From ASMP01 sp041484115 (GTDB taxonomy: Archaea > Nanobdellota > Nanobdellia > Pacearchaeales > GW2011-AR1), in the NCBI GenBank assembly GCA_041484115.1, contig JBGPHA010000029.1, forward strand, positions 1-5,976: a stretch of DNA of 5,976 nt, in the 5' to 3' direction. The notes beneath the pieces are model-generated. The model was not told the DNA's origin and ran no database searches. It worked only from the letters and a program-made list of their open reading frames with translations. Positions 1-5,092 of this stretch are shown here, one piece after another. Each line of letters begins with the position of its first letter. Within the stretch, counting starts at the first letter, position 1. The translations under genes were made by a program, and so were the position numbers.

Positions 1-36
1 ATTATTTATCGTTATCTTATTATTTATCGTTATCTT
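1..36 (+). repeat. Perfect 18-bp tandem duplication inside the anchor-coding region
   Basis: The unit attatttatcgttatctt occurs at 1-18 and again, without mismatch, at 19-36. It is a multiple of three, so it duplicates six hydrophobic residues (LFIVIL twice) in the transmembrane anchor and keeps the frame. The unit may be repeated further left, which cannot be seen from here. It is seen directly in the sequence. A slippage or unequal-exchange origin is inference. Confidence 0.85.
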
Positions 37-991
37 GATATTTTCTATACTTTTTAAAAATCCATTGCCCAAAATATGTGGAGATTCGGGTTCCTATAAT
101 TCTTGCTCAATTGTAAAACCATATTATTGTGAATCTGGAATTCTAGTAGAAAAAGCATCTCTATGCGGTTGCTCTAATCTTTCTAAAATAAATGGAGATT
201 CATGCATCAATAATTTACAAATAGGATCTGAAAATGTGACTTTAAAATATATTCTCGATGGAGTAGAGAAAAAACTTGAATTCACAGTTTACAAAGGACT
301 GGCAGATAATCTTTCAGAATTATCTAGGGGGATATCTTATACAAATGGAGAAAAACCTGTGAGAGCTGATTTCATTTTTAAAAAAATAAATGAAGAAGAA
401 CAGAGGGATCTTCTTTTACCTTTGGTCATAAAAATACAGAATTTGACGAAAAATAAAGATGAGCAAGCGAGAATAGCAATAAGTTTGGTGCAGAATATAC
501 AATATGGATTTTCAAATAAAACAAGCAAATTTTTTGGAAATAATGTGACTTACTCAAGATATCCTTATGAAGTCTTATATGATTCTCAGGGGGTATGCGG
601 GGAAAAATCAGAGCTTCTCTCATTTTTACTCACTAAACTTGGTTATGGAGTTGTTATTTTTTATAATCAGAAAGAGAATCATGAGTCTGTAGGAATCAAA
701 TGTCCTATTGGGGAAAGCTATAAAGGAACAGGATACTGCTTTGTTGAGACAACAGGACCAGCAATAATCACAGACGGTTCTATAGAATATGTGGGTGGTA
801 TAAAACTTGAGTCAGATCCAGAGGTAATTTTGATATCAAATGGATCTAGCTTATCTGCGAACCTTAGAGAATATGGAGATGCAAAAACAATGAGTAAAAT
901 AAGGCAAGGAAAATTTGTATTATTTAGAAATTCAGAGCTTGAAATTCTTACGAAAAGGTACGGTTTAATAGAACAATATAATCCTGCTTAA
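2..991 (+). CDS. Membrane-anchored Cys-rich transglutaminase-like protein (5' end missing)
   Basis: The frame is open to the left edge, so the gene is 5'-partial. A TTG at 35 is a possible start, but it lies inside a hydrophobic stretch (LFIVILLFIVILIFSILF, bases 2-55), so the true start is probably upstream. That stretch looks like a signal anchor, placing the rest outside the membrane. Numbering from the codon at 35, residues 15-57 hold six cysteines (15, 24, 32, 44, 46, 57), a small probably disulfide-bonded module. A transglutaminase/papain-like core follows. Cys188 in QGVCGEKS, His216 in ENHESVG and Glu238 in CFVETTGP are in the order and spacing expected of a Cys-His-Asp/Glu triad. Six N-x-S/T sequons (48, 67, 136, 161, 170, 269) would suit a glycosylated surface protein. 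Members of this superfamily act as proteases, amidases or crosslinkers; the substrate here is unknown. The fold and triad are fairly secure, the activity is not. Confidence 0.75.
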   Translation, partial: LFIVILLFIVILIFSILFKNPLPKICGDSGSYNSCSIVKPYYCESGILVEKASLCGCSNLSKINGDSCINNLQIGSENVTLKYILDGVEKKLEFTVYKGLADNLSELSRGISYTNGEKPVRADFIFKKINEEEQRDLLLPLVIKIQNLTKNKDEQARIAISLVQNIQYGFSNKTSKFFGNNVTYSRYPYEVLYDSQGVCGEKSELLSFLLTKLGYGVVIFYNQKENHESVGIKCPIGESYKGTGYCFVETTGPAIITDGSIEYVGGIKLESDPEVILISNGSSLSANLREYGDAKTMSKIRQGKFVLFRNSELEILTKRYGLIEQYNPA

Positions 992-2689
992 TTATTCTAG
1001 AACAGCTTTTATTCTTCGTACTCCCGCTGCGTTAGATTCTTCTTTAATTATTCTGAATTTGCCAATCTCTTTCGTGTTCTTAACATGAGGGCCTGTGCAG
1101 ATTTCTTTTGAGAAACCCCCTATAAAATAAACAGAAACTATTTCTGGGTATTTGGTCCCGAATTCTGCCTGCGCCCCAATTGACAAGGCTTTCTTTAAGG
1201 GCATTTCCTCTTTTTCAACAGGCATGGCTTCTGAAATTTTCTTGTTAATAAAAGCCTCGACCTCTGAAATTTCTTTCTGAGTAAGTTTTCTTGGAAAGCT
1301 AAAGTCAAAACGCAACCTTTCAGGGGTTATGTTAGAACCTCTTTGTTTAACTTCAGGACCAAGAATAGCACGCAGTGATTCGTTTAATAGGTGAGTAGCA
1401 GTGTGCAAACGAATTGTTTTTTCTGAATGATCTGCTAGGCCTGATTTGAATGTGCCAGTAGAAGATGTTCTTGAAAGTTCTTGATGTTTTGCAAGTTCTT
1501 GTTGGAATGAGGATCTATTAAAAGTTATTTTATTCTCCTTACATAAATCTTCTATTACTTCTAAAGGAAATCCATGTGACTGAAAAAGCAAAAAGGCATC
1601 TTCACTAGATAGATTTTTTTTATTTTTTGTTAATTTAGTAAACACACCCAAACCTCTTTCTAATGCCTCTTCAAATTTTCTTTCTTCGTTCCTTATTATT
1701 TCATATATTTTTTTATAGTTTTCTTTTAGGTTCCCATAGTCTGGATAAATATACATAATTTTATCTATCAATGAAGAGACAAGATCTCCGCTATTATTTA
1801 AGTTATAAATTAGAACATAAGATCTTCTAATGAGCTTTCTTAATATGTACCCTTGACCTTTATTTGACGGAGTTACACCTTCTGCAGCAATGAAAACAGC
1901 TGCTTTTACATGGTCGGCAATTATTCTCATTATTCTTTTATTCTTTTCTGTCGTATATTTTATCTTATAAAGATGTTCAATTTCCTCTATCATTGGCTTC
2001 CAAACTTCTGTTAGGTAATTATCATTTAAGCCATTTAGAACAGCAAGAGTTCTTTCAACTCCCATCCCAGTATCAACATTTTTTTGTTTTGCCGGAAGAA
2101 ATTTCCCTTTTTCATCTTTGTTATATTGCATAAAAACATCATTCCATATCTCAAAACCATTGACAAACATTTCTGTGTCAGGACCGCAAGGCCCTGTTTT
2201 TCCTGCAGGTCCCCACCAGTTATCTTCTTTTCCAAGGAATTTTATCTTTTTTATTCCCAAATATTTCCACGTTCTCTCTGACTCTGTGTCTTTAGGGGCA
2301 TCTTTGTCTCCTTTGAAACAAGTTACACTTATTTTTTCCGGCTTTATTTTCAATTCTTTTGTCAAAAACTCGAAGCTCATTTCTATAGCTTCTTTTTTCC
2401 AGTAATCTCCCAGGCTCCAGTTGCCCAACATCTCAAAAAATGTGTGATGATAAGTATCTCCAACTTCCTCTATATCACTTGTCCTGATACATTTTTGGAC
2501 ATTTGCGAGCCTACTTCCTAATGGATGTTTTTGTCCAAGTAGATAAGGAACTAAAGGATGCATGCCTGCCGTTGTAAAAAGAACAGTTGGATCATTTTTT
2601 GGTACCAAAGATTCAGAAGGGATTATTTTGTGATTTTTTGACTTAAAAAATTCCAGATATTTCTTGATAAGCTCCTTTCTTGTAATCAT
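992..2689 (-). CDS. alaS: Alanyl-tRNA synthetase, compact form without C-Ala domain
   Basis: Charges tRNA-Ala with alanine in the cytoplasm (class II synthetase). Numbering from the ATG at 2689 (565 aa), class II motif 1 is around LFTTAGMHPLVPYLLG (37-52), CIRTSDIEEVG is at 67-77, motif 2 begins at HHTFFEMLGNWSLGDY (81-96), and motif 3 is VDTGMGVERTLAVLNG (205-220). The helical tRNA-recognition region follows (about 250-415). The editing domain has the zinc/catalytic set HTATH (429-433) and CTGPH (531-535), so mischarged Ser- or Gly-tRNA clearance is expected. The protein stops at GVRRIKAVLE, right after editing. Bacterial and archaeal AlaRS usually run to about 850-900 aa with a C-terminal C-Ala/DHHA1 region, absent here. 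The end looks natural because there is no leftover coding sequence. An upstream ATG at 2734 would add 15 unmatched residues, so 2689 is preferred: MITRKELIKKYLEFF is the normal family N-terminus and a TATA-like box sits at the right distance. The wording of the motifs resembles CPR-bacterial AlaRS more than canonical archaeal AlaRS (from memory). Confidence 0.95.
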   Translation of the reverse strand: MITRKELIKKYLEFFKSKNHKIIPSESLVPKNDPTVLFTTAGMHPLVPYLLGQKHPLGSRLANVQKCIRTSDIEEVGDTYHHTFFEMLGNWSLGDYWKKEAIEMSFEFLTKELKIKPEKISVTCFKGDKDAPKDTESERTWKYLGIKKIKFLGKEDNWWGPAGKTGPCGPDTEMFVNGFEIWNDVFMQYNKDEKGKFLPAKQKNVDTGMGVERTLAVLNGLNDNYLTEVWKPMIEEIEHLYKIKYTTEKNKRIMRIIADHVKAAVFIAAEGVTPSNKGQGYILRKLIRRSYVLIYNLNNSGDLVSSLIDKIMYIYPDYGNLKENYKKIYEIIRNEERKFEEALERGLGVFTKLTKNKKNLSSEDAFLLFQSHGFPLEVIEDLCKENKITFNRSSFQQELAKHQELSRTSSTGTFKSGLADHSEKTIRLHTATHLLNESLRAILGPEVKQRGSNITPERLRFDFSFPRKLTQKEISEVEAFINKKISEAMPVEKEEMPLKKALSIGAQAEFGTKYPEIVSVYFIGGFSKEICTGPHVKNTKEIGKFRIIKEESNAAGVRRIKAVLE

Positions 2690-2709
2690 CCAATTGTGAA
2701 GAATCCAAG

Positions 2710-2720
2710 TTTTAAAAATT
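2710..2720 (-). promoter_or_regulatory. TATA-like box of the alanyl-tRNA synthetase gene
   Basis: Read on the minus strand this is aatttttaaaa, centred about 26 bp upstream of the ATG at 2689. That is the archaeal TATA-to-transcription-start distance, so the mRNA would be leaderless or nearly so. It supports 2689 over 2734 as start, since the longer start would lie upstream of this box. The AT-rich background makes TATA-like matches common. Confidence 0.45.
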
Positions 2721-2736
2721 ATGTGATTAATCATAT
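2721..2736. promoter_or_regulatory. Palindrome between divergent promoters (candidate operator)
   Basis: The 16 bp atgtgattaatcatat contain a perfect 10-bp inverted repeat, TGATTAATCA (2724-2733). Two further pairs match beyond a single mismatched pair. It lies exactly between the two divergent TATA-like boxes (2710-2720 and 2740-2750), where a bound dimer would cover the BRE side of both promoters. The symmetry is seen. The operator role is inference, and short AT-rich palindromes can arise by chance. Confidence 0.35.
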
Positions 2737-2739
2737 AAA

Positions 2740-2750
2740 TTTATTTAAAA
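2740..2750 (+). promoter_or_regulatory. TATA-like box of the deoxyribosyltransferase-like gene
   Basis: The sequence tttatttaaaa is centred about 26 bp upstream of the ATG at 2771, which predicts a leaderless transcript from that codon. An alternative box, tataaatt at 2734-2741, would start transcription a few bases earlier. Either choice argues against the ATGs at 2696 and 2750 as translation starts. Confidence 0.45.
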
Positions 2751-2770
2751 TGCATCTTGTACCACTTTTC

Positions 2771-3298
2771 ATGAAGGGGATAATATTACCAAAAACCCAT
2801 ATTAAGAGAGTAAATCAAGCACCACTCGTCTTTTTAGCTGGACCAATAAAAGGAGCTCCAATCTGGCAGGATGAAGCCATAAAAATACTTCTTTCTTATC
2901 CATCCCATCTAATGGTTGCCTCACCAAGAAGAAGTGTAAGTCCTGAGTTTCAACAGTATGTTGTACAAGGGGACAATAGCTATTTTCCTAGACAAAGAGC
3001 ATGGGAAAGACATTACTTAGATATTGCTTCAAAACAGGGTGCAATTTTATTTTGGCTACCTGGTGAGATTGAACATAGTTGTGAAAAAGCTTATGGAGCA
3101 ATGACAAGAGTAGAATTGGGACAATGGACGACAAAACTTAATCTTGATAGAACTTTACCTATTTGTATAGGAAGTGATGGAAAATTTTCAGAATTGGATA
3201 CGATAAAATATGATTTATCGCTTGATGCCCCTGAAATAGAATTGAAAAATACTCTAGAAGAAACTTGTTTTGAAGCGACAAGATTGGCTTTTAAGTAG
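2771..3298 (+). CDS. Nucleoside 2-deoxyribosyltransferase-like protein
   Basis: A 175-aa single-domain cytoplasmic protein of the nucleoside 2-deoxyribosyltransferase-like superfamily. Numbering from 2771, the hallmark N-terminal strand and loop is FLAGPIKGAPIWQDEA (21-36), followed by ASPRR (50-54), the helix RQRAWERHYLD (74-84), the strand AILFWLP (91-97), and MTRVELGQW (111-119), where Glu115 is the expected catalytic nucleophile. Classical members exchange the base of deoxynucleosides through a deoxyribosyl-enzyme intermediate. Relatives hydrolyse nucleotides or sit in modification and defence pathways, so the substrate is not settled. The frame is open from an ATG at 2696, and ATGs at 2750 and 2771 are also in frame. 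The 2696 start would run through the neighbour's promoter and add residues without family likeness. I chose 2771 because of the TATA spacing, with 2750 as the alternative. The gene is divergent from alaS. Confidence 0.8.
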   Translation: MKGIILPKTHIKRVNQAPLVFLAGPIKGAPIWQDEAIKILLSYPSHLMVASPRRSVSPEFQQYVVQGDNSYFPRQRAWERHYLDIASKQGAILFWLPGEIEHSCEKAYGAMTRVELGQWTTKLNLDRTLPICIGSDGKFSELDTIKYDLSLDAPEIELKNTLEETCFEATRLAFK

Positions 3299-3311
3299 CA
3301 ATTAAATATTT

Positions 3312-3683
3312 CTAGACCTGCAATTCATTAAGTCTTCTTTGTATCTCCCTTAACTGAGATTCTATATCCCCTTCGTCATAAGAAGACTCTTTTTTCTTCC
3401 CAACATATTCTTCTTCTTTTTCTATCTTTTTTTCCCGCCTTAGCAAGCTTGGAATTTTCAGGCCAGGAAGAAAATTTTGTAATTTTTTTATTTGTGTTTT
3501 TGTTTCCTTAATTTTCCAATATGCTCTGGATTTCAGTGCAAGTTCCCTCATTCTTAAATCACTGTATCTTGCTATTGCTTTTGAAATATTCATAGAATTT
3601 AGCTCTGAAGACAAGATACTTTTCTTTGTTTTCAAAGCCTCTGTATAATCCAGCTTTATGTGTATGAAATTTTCAGAAGGCAT
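3312..3683 (-). CDS. Hypothetical helical protein, second gene of a coiled-coil pair
   Basis: A 123-aa, highly charged, almost wholly helical protein with no signal peptide, membrane segment or recognisable catalytic motif. It opens with a short hydrophobic strand, NFIHIKLDY (5-13), then a long helix (about 13-70) with regular hydrophobic spacing, a Pro-containing break (FLPGLKIP, 71-78), a Lys/Glu-rich linker (83-101) and a short C-terminal helix (DIESQLREIQRRLNELQ, 106-122) that looks like a coiled coil. Its ATG is one base after the stop of the upstream gene and no Shine-Dalgarno sequence is visible, so translation is probably coupled. The tight pairing suggests that the two products act together. 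I have a vague recollection of similar pairs in DPANN genomes but cannot name a family. It ends 13 bp from the convergent deoxyribosyltransferase-like gene. Confidence 0.7.
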   Translation of the reverse strand: MPSENFIHIKLDYTEALKTKKSILSSELNSMNISKAIARYSDLRMRELALKSRAYWKIKETKTQIKKLQNFLPGLKIPSLLRREKKIEKEEEYVGKKKESSYDEGDIESQLREIQRRLNELQV

Positions 3684-3684
3684 T

Positions 3685-4251
3685 TTATACTTTAGAAAAA
3701 ATGTCGCTTCCCATTTTTTCCATTTCCATCTTCATTTTTTTTAGTTCATTTCCCCAGGAATTCAGTTCTTCCTCTTCTTTTTCCTTTAGCCTTTTTGTTT
3801 CTGCCAGAATTCCTTCTATATCTGAGATTTGGCTTTTTATTCCCTCTAGAAGTTTCAGTCCTTCTTCAAATCTGTCTATCCTTACGAAGACTGGGCCTGA
3901 CGATTCACTGGGAACTCTGGAAACCTCCTTCATTCTTTCAGTTCTTCTTGGGGCTTCTTCATATTCTTCCATTTCTTCTGTCATTGGCTTTCTCAAAGGT
4001 TCCTGCATCATTCTGGCCTCATCATCATCAGAGACTTCGTCCGCATGTAGATATTCTTCACCTCTTTCCCCAGAAACTGCATCTTTTATAGTATCACGAG
4101 AAAATTTCTTTCCTAGAGAATTTGAAGGGAAACTTGGAAGCTGGTGAATAGTTCTATCATCCATATCGGGAAAGTCGGGAAGTCTTGGAAGCCTAGGCAA
4201 AGCAGGAATATCTTTTTCACTCTTTTTTTCTTTGTTACTAAAAAGCCCCAT
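3685..4251 (-). CDS. Hypothetical protein: LP-repeat N-terminus, acidic linker, coiled-coil C-terminus
   Basis: A 188-aa protein of unknown function and the first gene of a two-gene unit. Residues 1-15 are polar (MGLFSNKEKK...). Residues 16-29 carry a proline repeat of the form LPxLP (PALPRLPRLPDFPD). Residues 36-60 form a sequence of lower charge density that looks constrained (HQLPSFPSNSLGKKF). Residues 61-118 are acidic, low complexity and probably disordered. Residues 119-182 begin with a strand-like PVFVRIDRF and continue as a long Lys/Glu-rich helix with coiled-coil spacing. There is no signal peptide or membrane segment, so it is probably a cytoplasmic scaffold or adaptor. Its opening FVRIDRFEEGLK resembles FIHIKLDYTEALK in the downstream partner. 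The long opposite-strand frames across this region are T-rich shadows. The ATG at 4251 is chosen because it follows the TATA-like box closely. Confidence 0.75.
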   Translation of the reverse strand: MGLFSNKEKKSEKDIPALPRLPRLPDFPDMDDRTIHQLPSFPSNSLGKKFSRDTIKDAVSGERGEEYLHADEVSDDDEARMMQEPLRKPMTEEMEEYEEAPRRTERMKEVSRVPSESSGPVFVRIDRFEEGLKLLEGIKSQISDIEGILAETKRLKEKEEEELNSWGNELKKMKMEMEKMGSDIFSKV

Positions 4252-4274
4252 TTTTTCTTTTATCTATATTCTAA

Positions 4275-4287
4275 GATATATATAAAA
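4275..4287 (-). promoter_or_regulatory. TATA-like box of the coiled-coil gene pair
   Basis: Read on the minus strand this is ttttatatatatc, centred roughly 28-30 bp upstream of the ATG at 4251. It implies a leader of only a few bases or none. This is the most TATA-like element in the 130-bp divergent region. A second AT-rich stretch (tttaaaaa, around 4300) is less well placed for either gene. Confidence 0.5.
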
Positions 4288-4344
4288 TACAATACAGGTT
4301 TAAAAACTTATTTCTTAATGTTAATTAAATGAAAGAAACTCTTA

Positions 4345-4360
4345 CCGAAAGGTATTTATT
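4345..4360 (+). promoter_or_regulatory. BRE/TATA promoter of the TFE-rhomboid operon
   Basis: A purine-rich BRE-like segment (ccgaaa, 4345-4350) precedes tatttatt (4353-4360). The TATA centre lies about 26 bp before the ATG at 4382, so transcription should begin at or next to the start codon, giving a leaderless mRNA. This is the clearest archaeal-style promoter in the window. The rest of the 4252-4381 spacer shows no RNA gene and no credible small gene. Confidence 0.55.
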
Positions 4361-4381
4361 TGAACTCTATTTCATGGTAAA

Positions 4382-5089
4382 ATGCTTAAAAATTTGCTTA
4401 AAGAAGTAATCTCCTTCGTTGCAGGAAAACAGGCAGAGGATATAGTAGATCTTCTTGATACACATAAATACATCAATGAATTTGTAATAGCCAAAAAACT
4501 GAACCTGACCATAAATCAGGCAAGGAATATACTCTATAAAATCTCTGATTACGGCTTGGTTTCTTCTATCAGGAAAAAAGATAAAAGGAAAGGTTGGTAT
4601 ACTTATTTTTGGAAGATAGAAATTATGAAATCTCTGGAATTTCTTAGGGAAAATCTCCTAAAGAAAATAGAAAATACAGAGCACCAGGTAAAAAGCAGGG
4701 AGACGAAGAGATTTTATGTATGCCCAAGATGCCATATAGAACTAAGCGAGGAAAATGCTCTTATTAATAATTTCACATGTAACGAATGCGGTTCTGTCCT
4801 TGTTCTTAAGGATAATAGTAAATTAATAAGAGATTTAAGAAAAAATAAAGAAAAACTTGAAAAAGATTTAATGACAGTTGATGAAGAGATATCAAAGGAA
4901 AAAGAAAAAGACGAAAAAAAGAGAACTAAAGAAATGAAAAAAGAAGAAAAAATTCGCTTGAAAACGGCCAAATTAAAGAAGAAAATGAGGATCCATCTAA
5001 AAAAGATAAACAAAATTTCTGATGGGAATAAGAAAACAAACAAAAAAGATAAAAAAATAAAAAAGAAGTCTAAAAAAAAGAGAAGATAA
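4382..5089 (+). CDS. tfe: Transcription initiation factor TFE, alpha subunit, with Lys-rich tail
   Basis: Archaeal homologue of the TFIIE alpha subunit. In the family it joins the RNA polymerase-TBP-TFB preinitiation complex and stimulates promoter opening. Of 235 aa, residues 1-82 form the extended winged-helix domain (LLDTHKYINEFVIAKKLNLT, then QARNILYKISDYGLVSSIR, then the wing KGWYTYFWKIE). A helical linker runs to about 108. A four-cysteine zinc ribbon follows (Cys114 and Cys117 in CPRC, Cys133 and Cys136 in CNEC). Typical archaeal TFE ends soon after the ribbon, at about 170-190 aa. Here a further charged tail follows, first mixed Lys/Glu (about 150-195), then strongly basic: residues 177-235 contain about 26 Lys. 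The tail may be disordered and bind DNA or RNA. The stop is three bases before the rhomboid gene. Identification is firm; the tail's role is inference. Confidence 0.93.
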   Translation: MLKNLLKEVISFVAGKQAEDIVDLLDTHKYINEFVIAKKLNLTINQARNILYKISDYGLVSSIRKKDKRKGWYTYFWKIEIMKSLEFLRENLLKKIENTEHQVKSRETKRFYVCPRCHIELSEENALINNFTCNECGSVLVLKDNSKLIRDLRKNKEKLEKDLMTVDEEISKEKEKDEKKRTKEMKKEEKIRLKTAKLKKKMRIHLKKINKISDGNKKTNKKDKKIKKKSKKKRR

Positions 5090-5092
5090 AGA

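Noticed and set aside
1..36. CRISPR-like or mobile-element repeat at the left edge
   Set aside because: There are only two directly adjacent copies with no spacer, and both are in frame within a coding region.
992..2734. AlaRS truncated by a frameshift or nonsense mutation
   Set aside because: The protein ends at the natural boundary after the editing domain, and no remnant of C-Ala coding appears downstream, where the convergent gene is intact.
2690..2734. Longer AlaRS start at 2734
   Set aside because: It adds 15 residues unlike the family N-terminus and starts upstream of the best-placed TATA-like box.
3701..4147. Long plus-strand open frame (148 aa, Ser/Phe-rich) opposite the 188-aa gene, and a 98-aa one in another frame
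   Set aside because: Its composition is the antisense of Lys/Glu-rich codons. It has no domain or promoter, and the minus-strand frame has better structure and a tight operon partner.
4329..4409. A 26-codon plus-strand frame (MKETLTERY...) in the divergent spacer
   Set aside because: It overlaps the tfe promoter and start codon in another frame, is very short, and has no supporting signal.
5087..5092. Possible TFE-rhomboid fusion by stop readthrough, as the two genes share a frame with one TAA between
   Set aside because: Same-frame placement occurs by chance one time in three, both proteins are complete alone, and no recoding signal is visible.
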